From Pacificoceanicola sp048553275 (GTDB taxonomy: Bacteria; Pseudomonadota; Alphaproteobacteria; Rhodobacterales; Rhodobacteraceae): 64,000 nt of DNA. The DNA lies in contig NZ_JBLZMW010000003.1 in the NCBI RefSeq assembly GCF_048553275.1, forward strand, positions 124,001 to 188,000, written 5' to 3'. Below the pieces are notes generated by a model. The model searched no databases. It was not told the DNA's origin and saw only the letters and a program-made list of their open reading frames with translations. The first letter of the stretch is position 1, and each line of letters opens with the position of its first letter. Of the stretch, positions 25,889 through 33,972 are shown piece after piece. A program made the position numbers and the translations under genes.

Positions 25889-26260
25889 TCAAGCCACGTC
25901 TGACAGAACACGCGCCAATTCAAAAAGGCGGCGGCGCTGGTTCTCGGGGATTGCGTAATAAGAGCGCACGAGGTCGAGCGCTTCCTTGTCGCCAAGGATG
26001 TCCGCCGGAACGCTCTCGTTCTTCGGCGTCTCGCCATCTTCGGCTTCGATGCCTTCGAAGAAGAAGCTGACCGGCACCACGAGGGCGTCGGCAATGTCCC
26101 AAAGACGCGACGCGCTGACGCGGTTCGCGCCGGTTTCGTACTTCTGGATCTGCTGGAACTTGATTCCGACCTGCTCAGCAAGCTGCTGCTGTGTCATACC
26201 GACCAGCCACCGACGGTGGCGGATACGCTTACCCACATGAACGTCTACCGGATGCGCCAT
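25889..26260 (-). CDS. XRE-family helix-turn-helix regulator (PraR-like)
   Basis: A 123-residue regulator. Residues about 8-65 are a Cro/C1 helix-turn-helix (VGKRIRHRRWLVGMTQQQLA then GIKFQQIQKYETGANRVSAS), followed by an acidic linker and a C-terminal helix. It closely resembles PraR/SinR-like proteins of rhizobia, which control quorum sensing and biofilm genes; that link is from family knowledge only. The ATG at 26260 is chosen because the conserved protein begins MAHPVDVHVGKRIR; the frame is open 17 codons upstream. The 281-bp AT-rich gap upstream holds its promoter. Confidence 0.85.
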   Translation of the reverse strand: MAHPVDVHVGKRIRHRRWLVGMTQQQLAEQVGIKFQQIQKYETGANRVSASRLWDIADALVVPVSFFFEGIEAEDGETPKNESVPADILGDKEALDLVRSYYAIPENQRRRLFELARVLSDVA

Positions 26261-26407
26261 TTTGATTAGTCCTATTCTATATTTCGCCCGACCTACCCAC
26301 AGAAGCGGCAAGCCGCCATAGCCGTCGGCCCGATCGCATCATACACGGAATTATCCGCAATTCAGTACATCATACAACTATAACAAATCAAGAAGGAAGA
26401 ACCTGCG

Positions 26408-26440
26408 ATGATGGTAAACTTCTTCTCAATTCGCCACTAA
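26408..26440 (+). CDS. Possible ten-residue leader peptide
   Basis: ATG ATG at 26408 opens a ten-codon frame (MMVNFFSIRH) ending TAA at 26438-26440. An AAGGAAGA ribosome-binding-like sequence (26393-26400) lies seven bases upstream. It sits in the leader of the quinone reductase gene. Short frames with good ribosome binding sites can occur by chance in AT-rich DNA, so this is a candidate only. Confidence 0.22.
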   Translation: MMVNFFSIRH

Positions 26441-26510
26441 GTTGCACGAACAACTCTACTGTATACGATTTGAGAACAAGTATACTCACTTGAATATATG
26501 CTCGGTTTGG

Positions 26511-26541
26511 GGAGACTCCACCTCAAACAAACGGAGTCTTC
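26511..26541 (+). promoter_or_regulatory. Hairpin masking the ribosome binding site of the quinone reductase gene
   Basis: GGAGACTCC (26511-26519) pairs with GGAGTCTTC (26533-26541) in a nine-pair stem (one G-U pair) with a 13-base loop. The right arm contains the GGAG ribosome binding site (26533-26536) and ends on the base before the ATG. In mRNA this stem would hide the site, as in RNA thermometers and other translational switches. Confidence 0.5.
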
Positions 26542-27501
26542 ATGCGCGCACTTTACCTCACGTCACACGACACCCCGCCCACCCTGACCGAGCTGCCGGA
26601 CCCCGATCCGAAGCCTGGTGAAATCCGCCTGAGAATCGCCGCTTGCGGCTTGAATTTCGCGGATTTGTTGATGCTCAAGGGCACCTATCAGGACACACCG
26701 CCGTTGCCGTTCGTCATGGGCATGGAAGTGGCCGGAACCATCGACGCCCTGGGCGAGGGGGTGACCGGATTCGCCCCCGGTGACCGGGTCGCTGTGTATG
26801 GTGGTCAGGGCGGTTTGGCGGAAACAGGTTGTTTCGAAGCGGCCCGCGCCGTGCGCCTGCCAAATAGCATGAATTTTACGGATGCCGCCGCTTTTCAGAT
26901 TGCCTACGGCACCAGCCACGTGGCGCTCGATCATCGCGCGCGCCTGCAACCGGGCGAGACTCTCCTGGTCCTTGGCGCTGCGGGCGGCGTCGGCCTTACT
27001 GCGGTGGAAATCGGCAAACTGATGGGTGCCCGGGTCGTGGCCTGTGCGCGCGGGGCTGAAAAGCTCGCGGTTGCCAAACAGGCCGGGGCCGATCACCTGA
27101 TCGACGCCCAATCGCAGGATATCCGCGCCGAGATGAAAAAGCTCGGTGGCTGCGACGTCGTGTATGACGCGGTCGGCGGCGATCAATTCACCGCCGCCTT
27201 CCGCTCCTGCAAACCCGAGGGCCGGATTCTGACCATCGGATTCGCGTCGGGCGACGTCCCGCAAATCAAGGCCAACCACCTGCTGGTCAAGAACCTGTCG
27301 GTGATGGGCCTGTATTGGGGCGGCTATCTCGCCTTCCGCCCCGAAGTGCTGACCGGCTCGCTGGAGCAGCTGCTGCAATGGCATGCCGACGGCCGCCTCC
27401 ACCCGCATGTCAGCCACACTCTGCCGCTCGATCAGGCGCTGGATGGTATGGACCTGCTGCGCAGCCGAAAGTCCACCGGCAAGGTGGTCATCACCATGTA
27501 A
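26542..27501 (+). CDS. NADPH:quinone oxidoreductase family protein (zinc-free MDR)
   Basis: A 319-residue medium-chain dehydrogenase/reductase. The N-terminal catalytic domain has CGLNFADLLMLKGTYQ, the quinone-reductase signature, and no structural or catalytic zinc cysteines. The Rossmann domain has LVLGAAGGVGLTAVEIGKLM near 142-161, with GAAGGVG as the NADPH loop, and CDVVYDAVGG. Members reduce quinones or enoyl compounds using NADPH. Its ribosome binding site lies inside a hairpin, so translation may be regulated. The gene is alone and converges on an oxidoreductase gene. Confidence 0.9.
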   Translation: MRALYLTSHDTPPTLTELPDPDPKPGEIRLRIAACGLNFADLLMLKGTYQDTPPLPFVMGMEVAGTIDALGEGVTGFAPGDRVAVYGGQGGLAETGCFEAARAVRLPNSMNFTDAAAFQIAYGTSHVALDHRARLQPGETLLVLGAAGGVGLTAVEIGKLMGARVVACARGAEKLAVAKQAGADHLIDAQSQDIRAEMKKLGGCDVVYDAVGGDQFTAAFRSCKPEGRILTIGFASGDVPQIKANHLLVKNLSVMGLYWGGYLAFRPEVLTGSLEQLLQWHADGRLHPHVSHTLPLDQALDGMDLLRSRKSTGKVVITM

Positions 27502-27523
27502 TCAGGGGGTTAGGGCAATCAGC

Positions 27524-27543
27524 GGGCCGGAACGCCCCGGCCC
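27524..27543. terminator. Hairpin between convergent oxidoreductase genes
   Basis: GGGCCGG (27524-27530) pairs with CCGGCCC (27537-27543), loop six bases. There is no T-run, but it sits in the 45-bp gap between converging stops. Confidence 0.4.
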
Positions 27544-27546
27544 CGC

Positions 27547-28530
27547 TCAGCCCGCCTCCTTGGCCCAAACCATGTCGATCATCGCCTGTGTTCCGCGCGA
27601 GAATTCCAGCGGACACGGGTAATCCACCCCATCCAGTACGCTCGCGTTGAACGCCTCGACCTGGTTCACATAATGGTTTGCCGCCGGGAACCGCCATTCC
27701 ACCACCTCATGCGCCGGGCGGTGCAACTCGATCCGCGCCTCGCCGTAGACCTGCGCATTGAACGGCGCGGTCAGCCGGATCAGGCCCTTTTCCCCGTGGA
27801 ACGTCATGTCCTGCCACGGGCTCATCCGCATGGAGACAAGGCCCGTGTAGTGAAACGAAGGGAAACGCGCGGTGATATGGCTCCAGACATCCACCCCGTT
27901 TTCCCGAACGATTTCGGCGCTCAGGATCTCCTGCGGTTCCTCACCGGTCACAAAGCGCGTCGCGCCGTAGATATACACCCCGATATCCGGGATCGCGCCG
28001 CCGCCTGTCTCCGGCTTGTTGCGAATGTTGGCCGTATCCGCGCGATTGTCGTAGGAAAACGCGCCGGACACCCGGACCAGCTTGCCGATCTCGCCGCCCT
28101 GCACCAGCTCCCGCACTTTCTGCCACTGCGGATGATGCACGATCATGTAGGCTTCGGCGACCAGTTTGCCCTGCCGATCGCGCTCAAGGATCAGCGGATC
28201 AAAGCCGTCCGCGCGCATCGCCAGCGGCTTCTCCACCAGCACATGCTTGCCCGCCGCAACCGCCCTCAGCGCCGCCTCCAGATGCAGGTGGTTGGGCAGC
28301 GGAATATAGATCGCATCGATCTCAGGATCGGAGATCAGCGCCTCGTAATCATTCTCCGAAGACAGCACCCGAACACCGGGCGTGCGCGCCACGAAGGGCG
28401 CGGCCTTCTCCGCCGAAGAACTCGCCACCGCCGCAAGGGCGCCGCGCTGCGCCATGTGGATCGCCGGCCCCATGTGATCGCGGGCGAATTTCGCAGCCCC
28501 CATGATTCCCCACCGAACGTGATCTGCCAT
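27547..28530 (-). CDS. Gfo/Idh/MocA family NAD(P)-dependent oxidoreductase
   Basis: A 327-residue sugar-dehydrogenase-like protein. The N-terminal Rossmann fold has RWGIMGAAKFARDHMGPA, DAIYIPLPNHLHLEAALRA and GKHVLVEKPLA; the Glu-Lys-Pro motif near residue 95 carries the catalytic lysine of this family. The C-terminal domain has GGGAIPDIGVYIYGATR. The substrate is unknown; relatives act on sugars, inositols and xylose-type compounds. The ATG at 28530 has GGAGGCGAGC upstream and marks the conserved start; the frame is open 31 codons further upstream. Confidence 0.9.
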   Translation of the reverse strand: MADHVRWGIMGAAKFARDHMGPAIHMAQRGALAAVASSSAEKAAPFVARTPGVRVLSSENDYEALISDPEIDAIYIPLPNHLHLEAALRAVAAGKHVLVEKPLAMRADGFDPLILERDRQGKLVAEAYMIVHHPQWQKVRELVQGGEIGKLVRVSGAFSYDNRADTANIRNKPETGGGAIPDIGVYIYGATRFVTGEEPQEILSAEIVRENGVDVWSHITARFPSFHYTGLVSMRMSPWQDMTFHGEKGLIRLTAPFNAQVYGEARIELHRPAHEVVEWRFPAANHYVNQVEAFNASVLDGVDYPCPLEFSRGTQAMIDMVWAKEAG

Positions 28531-28649
28531 GCTCGCCTCCCTCGAAGTTATCATACATGTTAGCGCCCGCACACTACCCGTCCAAGCGCGACCCGCAAGC
28601 CCTTTCCCGGCCCGCTCCGGCAAATCACCGCCGCGGGACCTCCCAAACG

Positions 28650-28671
28650 AAAAACCCCCGCGCCGGGGGGC
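28650..28671 (-). terminator. Terminator after rpoH
   Basis: On the minus strand a CCCCC / GGGGG stem with a GGCGC loop (plus coordinates 28655-28670) is followed by TTTTT (28654-28650). It lies 54 bases past the rpoH stop. Confidence 0.8.
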
Positions 28672-28724
28672 ACGGAGGCATGAGCGCGTAACGCAAAGAC
28701 CGCAAGGGAGAGGGAGCCCCCCGA

Positions 28725-29621
28725 TCAGGCCTCCGTCAGCAACCCCTGCTTGGAGGCCAGCTCGCGCATCCGCGACTGCAGCTTTTCGAAGGCGCGCACC
28801 TCGATCTGCCGGATCCGCTCGCGGCTGACGTCATAAACGCCAGACAGATCTTCCAGCGTCACCGGCTTGTCGGCCAGACGGCGCTGCGTGAGAATGTCCT
28901 TCTCGCGCTCGTTCAGCGCGTCCATCGCCTGGGCCAGAAGCGCCCGGCGCGCGTCAAGCTCGTCGCGCTCCGCGTATTCGCCTGCCTGATCGGCGTCTTC
29001 GTCCTCAAGCCAGTCCTGCCATTGCATCGTGCCCTCGCCCTCGCTGCCGACGGTGGCATTGAGAGAGGCATCGCCACCGGACATGCGGCGGTTCATGCTG
29101 ATGACCTCATCCTCGGTCACCCCGAGATCGGTGGCGATCCGCTGCACGTGTTCGGGGCGCAGATCTCCCTCTTCGAGCGCGCCGATGCGCGCCTTGGCCT
29201 TGCGCAGGTTGAAGAACAGCTTCTTCTGCGCCGAGGTCGTGCCCAGCTTCACAAGGCTCCAGGAACGCAGGATATACTCCTGAATGCTCGCGCGGATCCA
29301 CCACATGGCATAGGTCGCAAGGCGAAACCCCTTTTCCGGGTCGAACCGCTTGACCGCCTGCATCAGGCCCACGTTCGCCTCCGAGATCACCTCGGCCTGC
29401 GGCAGACCATAGCCGCGATAACCCATGGCAATCTTCGCCGCCAGACGCAGGTGGGAGGTAACCATGCGGTGCGCCGCCTCGGTGTCCTCGTCCTCGACCC
29501 AACGCTTGGCCAGCATGTATTCCTCTTCCGGCTCCAACAGCGGAAACTTGCGGATTTCCTGCAAGTACCGGCTGAGGCCCGCTTCCGGCGACGGGGCCGG
29601 CAAATTCGCATAGTTACTCAT
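28725..29621 (-). CDS. rpoH: RNA polymerase sigma factor RpoH (sigma-32)
   Basis: A 298-residue heat-shock sigma factor. Region 2 has EEEYMLAKRW, LVTSHLRLAAKIA-like TSHLRLAAKIAMGYRGYGLP and the -10 recognition segment GFRLATYAMWWIRASIQEYI. The RpoH box QKKLFFNLRKAKARI lies near 130-145 and is diagnostic. Region 4 has ERIRQIEVRAFEKLQSRMRE. ATG 29621 has GAGGGAGAG upstream and starts the conserved protein (MSNYANLPAPSPEAGL). A heat-shock-type promoter lies 47-74 bases upstream, so the gene may activate itself. Many Rhodobacterales carry two rpoH copies; only one is here. Confidence 0.96.
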   Translation of the reverse strand: MSNYANLPAPSPEAGLSRYLQEIRKFPLLEPEEEYMLAKRWVEDEDTEAAHRMVTSHLRLAAKIAMGYRGYGLPQAEVISEANVGLMQAVKRFDPEKGFRLATYAMWWIRASIQEYILRSWSLVKLGTTSAQKKLFFNLRKAKARIGALEEGDLRPEHVQRIATDLGVTEDEVISMNRRMSGGDASLNATVGSEGEGTMQWQDWLEDEDADQAGEYAERDELDARRALLAQAMDALNEREKDILTQRRLADKPVTLEDLSGVYDVSRERIRQIEVRAFEKLQSRMRELASKQGLLTEA

Positions 29622-30001
29622 GTCACTCTCCCTCTTGGGGCGCCGCATGTAACAGCGCTTAACATTCAAATGGGAAGCCCGGCCCGGGCTTTCAACCCTT
29701 CACGGTGTTTCCGTTAACATTTTGCGCAGGGCGAAACGTCCAGACGGGCACCGCGCCACTGCCGGGCCGCAAAGCCCTTCGATTTACCAACGCTTTACCT
29801 CTTCAAAGGTTACAACGCAGTTAGCCCGCTTTTCCGTCGAAAAAATCTATATTTCGTCGATCTCACGCGGCTGTGCACGGAAGGGGCGGACTTCAATCAA
29901 TACAGATTCGCATGATGACCATTCCAATTTGGGCAATGAACATACGCGATTGCATGGAGTAATGTCAATCATATCCGCCCCCCATCCGAAAGCCGCCAAA
30001 G
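29622..30001. other. Divergent promoter region of rpoH and a DUF4386 gene
   Basis: Holds the rpoH promoter (29668-29695). From about 29770 to 29990 the sequence becomes AT-richer, without an open frame or hairpin that I can support; it should contain the promoter of the DUF4386 gene. Confidence 0.5.
29668..29695 (-). promoter_or_regulatory. Sigma-32-type promoter of rpoH with internal palindrome
   Basis: On the minus strand, TTGAAA (29695-29690) and CCCATTT (29674-29668) are 15 bases apart, matching the heat-shock consensus (TTGAAA, then CCCCATNT). The spacer is almost entirely a palindrome, AAGCCCGG-G-CCGGGCTT (29675-29691). Transcription would start about 40 bases before the ATG. Confidence 0.6.
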
Positions 30002-30655
30002 ATGCACACTGCCCTTGCCCAACCGCACAGACCCGCCGCCGCCCTGCCCCGCACCGCCGGGGCGCTTTATGTCCTGATCATCCTTTGCGGCCTCAGCGCC
30101 GAGCTCCTGTTGCGCGGGCCGATCCTCGACAGTGCCGACACCCTCGCCGCGCATCTGCCCGCCTTCCGCCTGTCGCTGCTTGCCGATCTGACCATGATCC
30201 TCGCCGACATCGCGCTCGCGCTGATCTTCTTCACCCTGCTGAAGCCGATCTCGGAGCCGCTGGCCCGCGCGGCCATGGTGCTGCGGCTGATGCAGGCGGC
30301 GCTGATCGCCATGGGACTGGTCCTGCTGACCGGCGCGGCGCTGGCCCTGCCCACCCTGCCGCAAAGCGCCATGCTGCTCACGCAGATCCACGCGGCAGGC
30401 TATGACATCGGCCTGATTTTCTTCGGGATAAACAGCCTGATCATGGCGCGGCTGCTCTGCGACGCCGGAGGTGTGCCCCGGCTGATCTGCGCCGGGATCG
30501 GTGTTTCGGGGCTGGTCTATATCGCTGGCGGCCTCGCCCGCCTCGCCGCGCCAGGCCTTGGCGAAGCGCTGCAACCGGCCTATGCCATCCCGATGCTGTC
30601 GGAGAGCGCGCTGGCGCTCTGGTTGCTGATCACCGGGCGCCTCACGCGCCCCTGA
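30002..30655 (+). CDS. DUF4386 family membrane protein
   Basis: A 217-residue protein with about six hydrophobic segments (TAGALYVLIILCGLSAELLL, LSLLADLTMILADIALALIF, LIAMGLVLLTGAALAL and others). The order of segments and the RTAGALYVLIILCG start fit the DUF4386 family, whose function is unknown. It overlaps the last 14 bases of the convergent pseudouridine synthase gene. The ATG at 30002 is used because it gives the family's N-terminal length. Confidence 0.72.
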   Translation: MHTALAQPHRPAAALPRTAGALYVLIILCGLSAELLLRGPILDSADTLAAHLPAFRLSLLADLTMILADIALALIFFTLLKPISEPLARAAMVLRLMQAALIAMGLVLLTGAALALPTLPQSAMLLTQIHAAGYDIGLIFFGINSLIMARLLCDAGGVPRLICAGIGVSGLVYIAGGLARLAAPGLGEALQPAYAIPMLSESALALWLLITGRLTRP

Positions 30656-31667
30656 GCGCCGCCAGAAGATCGGCCATATCCGGAGGGAGCGGGGCCTGAA
30701 ACAGCATCTCCTCCCCGCTCACCGGATGCACAAAGCCCAGCTCCGCCGCATGAAGCGCCTGCCGGTCAAAGCCCTGCGCCGCTGCCAGCGCCGCCTCGCT
30801 CAGGGCCTTGGCCGACAGCTTGCGCCGCCCGCCATAGACCGGATCGCCGATCAGCCCATGCCCGGCATGTGCCATATGCACCCGGATCTGATGGGTGCGC
30901 CCGGTCTCCAGACGGCACTCGACAAGGCTCAGCGTCGGCGGGGTGCCATAGCTCTCCAGCACCCGCGCATGGGTGATCGCGTGCCGCCCCTGCCCGTCGA
31001 AGAACACCGCCTGCCGCTGCCGGTCGGTCTTGTGCCGGGCAAGGCCGCTTGTGATGGTGATCTCGCCGCTTGGCCCCGCCGCCACGCCGCGCGTGCCAAG
31101 CAAACGCGGATCGCCCCGGTCCGGCACCCCGTGGACAAGCGCGAGATAGGCGCGCTGCGCGGTGTGCTTCTCGAACTGCTTGGCCAACCCGTGATGCGCC
31201 ATGTCGGACTTCGCCACTACCAGCAGACCGCTGGTGTCCTTGTCGATGCGGTGCACGATGCCGGGCCGTTTCTCTCCGCCGACACCGGACAAATCCCCGC
31301 CGAAATGATGCAGCAGCGCGTTGACCAGCGTGCCATCCGGCGTGCCGGGCGCGGGATGCACCACCATGCCCGCCGGCTTGTTCACCACGATCAGCGCATC
31401 ATCCTCATGGACCACGTCGAGCGGGATATCCTGCGCCACGACGTCATACTCCTGCGCCTCCGGCACGGCGATCTCGATCACGTCGCCCTCGGCCACCGGG
31501 CCCTTGGGATTGTCCAGCACCACGCCGCCCCGCGTGACCGCCCCTTCGGCGATCAGCCGCGCCAGCCGGGTGCGCGACAGCGCCGCTTCTGCTGGCACAT
31601 CGCGGGCAAGCGCCTTATCAAGGCGCGGCGGCGGATTGGCCGTGATCGTGATCGAAAGATGTGCCAT
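30642..31667 (-). CDS. rluD: RluA-family 23S rRNA pseudouridine synthase (RluD-type)
   Basis: A 341-residue enzyme that isomerises uridines in 23S rRNA helix 69 if it is truly RluD. Residues about 14-75 are an S4 RNA-binding domain (RLDKALA, SRTRLARLIAEGAVTRGG). The catalytic domain has NKPAGMVVHPAPG and HRIDKDTSGLLVVAKS with Asp142 as the catalytic aspartate, and GRTHQIRVHMAHAGHGLIGD near the end. The presence of S4 and the HPAPG motif favour RluD over RluA. AGGAG precedes ATG 31667. The start codon overlaps that of the opposite-strand neighbour. Confidence 0.92.
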   Translation of the reverse strand: MAHLSITITANPPPRLDKALARDVPAEAALSRTRLARLIAEGAVTRGGVVLDNPKGPVAEGDVIEIAVPEAQEYDVVAQDIPLDVVHEDDALIVVNKPAGMVVHPAPGTPDGTLVNALLHHFGGDLSGVGGEKRPGIVHRIDKDTSGLLVVAKSDMAHHGLAKQFEKHTAQRAYLALVHGVPDRGDPRLLGTRGVAAGPSGEITITSGLARHKTDRQRQAVFFDGQGRHAITHARVLESYGTPPTLSLVECRLETGRTHQIRVHMAHAGHGLIGDPVYGGRRKLSAKALSEAALAAAQGFDRQALHAAELGFVHPVSGEEMLFQAPLPPDMADLLAALRGA

Positions 31668-31980
31668 GAACGCTCCTGTGGACCCCGAGGAAACCCTGCC
31701 CGAACCGCCGCAGCTGCGCTTTTTGCGGCTTCTGGTGACGGTGCTGACCGGCGTCATGATCGCCGGGATCGTGCTGATCCTGTTCCTGATTTGGCACCGC
31801 TATAGCAATGCCCGCGCGCCACTGCCAGAGGTGATCACCCTGCCCTCCGGCGCAAAGGCCACGGCCTACACCCAAGGCTCGGACTGGTACGCCGTGGTGA
31901 CGGCGGACGACGAGATCCTCATCTTCGACCGTGCAACCGGCAGCTTGCGCCAAACGCTGCGCATCGACAGCGCGCCCTGA
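31666..31980 (+). CDS. DUF6476 family small membrane protein
   Basis: A 104-residue protein with one membrane segment (about 22-44, LLVTVLTGVMIAGIVLILFL) and a periplasmic C-terminal beta-rich domain (PEVITLPSGAKATAYTQGSD, then a WYAVVT and EILIFDRATG motif). The family is unknown in function and, as I remember, restricted to Rhodobacterales-like bacteria. Its ATG (31666-31668) shares two bases with the start codon of rluD on the opposite strand (CATG), so its promoter and ribosome binding site must lie within rluD coding DNA. Confidence 0.8.
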   Translation: MNAPVDPEETLPEPPQLRFLRLLVTVLTGVMIAGIVLILFLIWHRYSNARAPLPEVITLPSGAKATAYTQGSDWYAVVTADDEILIFDRATGSLRQTLRIDSAP

Positions 31981-32056
31981 CAGGCCCCGCCGCCGCCGCG
32001 ATACTGCGGGCGCTTTGGGATACGACGGGGACCGATACCACTCGGCCCTCGCGCCC

Positions 32057-33352
32057 TCAGCCGATATAGCCGAACATCCTTGGCAGCCAAAGCACGATCC
32101 CCGGCACGAGAATCAAGGTCATCAGCGCCAGCAGCAGCACCGCGAGGAAGGGCAGCACCTCGCGGATGATCTCGGCCAGCGGAATGCTGGTGACCGCGTT
32201 GATAACGAACAGCAAGATGCCGTAGGGTGGCGTGATCAGACCGATCATGCAGTTGACCACCGCCACCACGCCGAAATGCACAAGGTCGATGCCAAGCTCG
32301 CGACAGGCAGGCAGGAACAGCGGAATGATCACGAGGATGATCGTCGTCGCATCCAGAACGCAGCCGAGCAACAGGATCAGCAGGTTCACGGACAGCAGGA
32401 ACATCAGCGGCGAGACATCGAGATCCACCAGGTAGCCGGCCATCATGTTCGGAATATTCTCCGACGCCACGATATAATTGAGGATCAGCGCCCCGCCGAT
32501 CACCAGCCCCACCGCCGCCGAGGAGCGCGCGCTCTCGACGAGGATGTCGTAGAACGCCCTCAGCTTCAACGCGCGGTAGAAGAACGCCGCAAGCAGCAGC
32601 GCATAGAAGGCCGCGACCGCCGCCGCTTCGGTCGGCGTGGTGACCCCGCCATAGATGCCATAGAGCAGGATCGCCGGCATCAGCAGCGCCGGGAAGGCGC
32701 GCACCGTCAACTGCGGCAGCTCGCTCAGGGGCACCGGCTCTTCGGTGCCGAACTTGCGGATATGCGACATCCACCAGTTCATGCCCATGAGCACCACGCC
32801 CATGAACAGCCCCGGCACGATGCCGCCGAGGAAGAGGTAGCCGATCGAGGTGTTGGACACCAAGGCGTAAAGCACCATGGGGATCGACGGCGGGATGATC
32901 GGGCCGATGGTGGCCGAGGCCGCGGTGATCGCCGCCGCATAGCCGCGCGTGTAATGGCCGGATTTGACCATCATCTCGATGATGATCTTGCCGATGCCCG
33001 CCGCATCCGCCACCGCCGAGCCGCTCATCCCCGAAAAGATCAGCGAGGCGACCACGTTCACATGGCCCATGCCGCCCTTGAACCGCCCCACCAGTCCGAT
33101 GCAGAACCGCAAGAGCCGGTCAGAGATCGTGCCCGCGTTCATGATATTGGCCGCCACGATGAACAGCGGCACCGCCAGCAGGATGAAGCTCTGGTACAGC
33201 CCATCCATCAGCACCTTGCCCGCAAGGCCGATGCTCTGGCCCGCCGTGAGCAGATAGACAAAGGATGCCAGCAGGATCGAATAGGCGATCGGCGTGCCGA
33301 TCCCGGCCAGACCCACAAGCGTGATCAGGCACAGCGTGAATTCAAGGCTCAT
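32057..33352 (-). CDS. TRAP transporter large permease (DctM)
   Basis: A 431-residue membrane protein with about 12-13 hydrophobic segments, the cation-coupled translocation subunit of a tripartite organic-acid importer. Family motifs include GTPIAYSILLASFVYLLTAG near the start, IFSGMSGSAVADAAGIG near 109-125 and TPTEAAAVAAFYAL near 235. Its ATG overlaps the stop of the small permease gene (ATGA at 33349-33352). With the dctQ- and dctP-type genes upstream it completes one transporter. Confidence 0.95.
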   Translation of the reverse strand: MSLEFTLCLITLVGLAGIGTPIAYSILLASFVYLLTAGQSIGLAGKVLMDGLYQSFILLAVPLFIVAANIMNAGTISDRLLRFCIGLVGRFKGGMGHVNVVASLIFSGMSGSAVADAAGIGKIIIEMMVKSGHYTRGYAAAITAASATIGPIIPPSIPMVLYALVSNTSIGYLFLGGIVPGLFMGVVLMGMNWWMSHIRKFGTEEPVPLSELPQLTVRAFPALLMPAILLYGIYGGVTTPTEAAAVAAFYALLLAAFFYRALKLRAFYDILVESARSSAAVGLVIGGALILNYIVASENIPNMMAGYLVDLDVSPLMFLLSVNLLILLLGCVLDATTIILVIIPLFLPACRELGIDLVHFGVVAVVNCMIGLITPPYGILLFVINAVTSIPLAEIIREVLPFLAVLLLALMTLILVPGIVLWLPRMFGYIG

Positions 33353-33921
33353 CGCTTCGTCCCCTCACCCGGCGCATCGAACCCATGCAGCTCGTCCTCA
33401 ACCCCATGACGCGTCGCCTTCCATGCCCGCAGCGCATAGCGCAGTGACACCGCCACAAGGAAAAACGCGTAAACCGAATAGATGTCCCGCATCCGGATCC
33501 AGTCCCCGAAGACATTCGACAACGTCGCGGTCTTCTTCAGACGCAGAATGTAGAATTTGCTCCAGGTCGGCTCCAGCGACCACAGCAGCCCAGCGCAGAT
33601 CGCCACCGCAGAAATCACCGCAAAGCCCCGGCGCAGTCTCGGGTTCACGCTCAGGTACAACAGATCGAAGGTCACATGATCGCGCTCCCGCACGATCGTC
33701 GCATTGCCCCAGAACACGATCCAGACCCACAGCGCGAGGCAGAATTCCAGCGTCCAGCCATAGCGCGACGGATCGAACAGCGGCACCGCCTCCGCAACCC
33801 AGTCGAGCCGCGCGGTATAGCGCACCGCCACCTGCAGGATGAACGTGCCGAACATGAGCGCCATCATCAGCGCGGCCAAGCCTTCGGCCAGCCGGGTAAA
33901 CCCGTCGGTCACTCGTTTCAT
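33349..33921 (-). CDS. TRAP transporter small permease (DctQ)
   Basis: A 190-residue membrane protein with four hydrophobic segments, the small integral subunit of the TRAP system. The motif TFILQVAVRY near residue 27 and FWGNATIVRERDHVTFDLLY near 70-89 match the DctQ signature (the conserved Arg-Asp-His-Val). It overlaps the large permease by four bases. A hairpin in the 89-bp gap to dctP may lower permease expression relative to the binding protein. Confidence 0.92.
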   Translation of the reverse strand: MKRVTDGFTRLAEGLAALMMALMFGTFILQVAVRYTARLDWVAEAVPLFDPSRYGWTLEFCLALWVWIVFWGNATIVRERDHVTFDLLYLSVNPRLRRGFAVISAVAICAGLLWSLEPTWSKFYILRLKKTATLSNVFGDWIRMRDIYSVYAFFLVAVSLRYALRAWKATRHGVEDELHGFDAPGEGTKR

Positions 33922-33972
33922 GAAGACGCCCCCCGTCAGGCAGGCCCCGCTCCGGGACCGCCGAAGATCAAA

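Larger units (their letters stand above)
26261..26541. other. AT-rich intergenic region with possible leader functions
   Basis: This gap is strikingly AT-rich against the rest of the window. It contains two GTATAC hexamers (26461 region and 26479 region), the inverted repeat CAAGT-N6-ACTTG (about 26477-26492), one near-match to a DnaA box (TTATCCGCA, about 26351), a ten-codon open frame and a hairpin over the next gene's ribosome binding site. Promoters for the divergent PraR-like gene and the quinone reductase must lie here. Confidence 0.6.
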
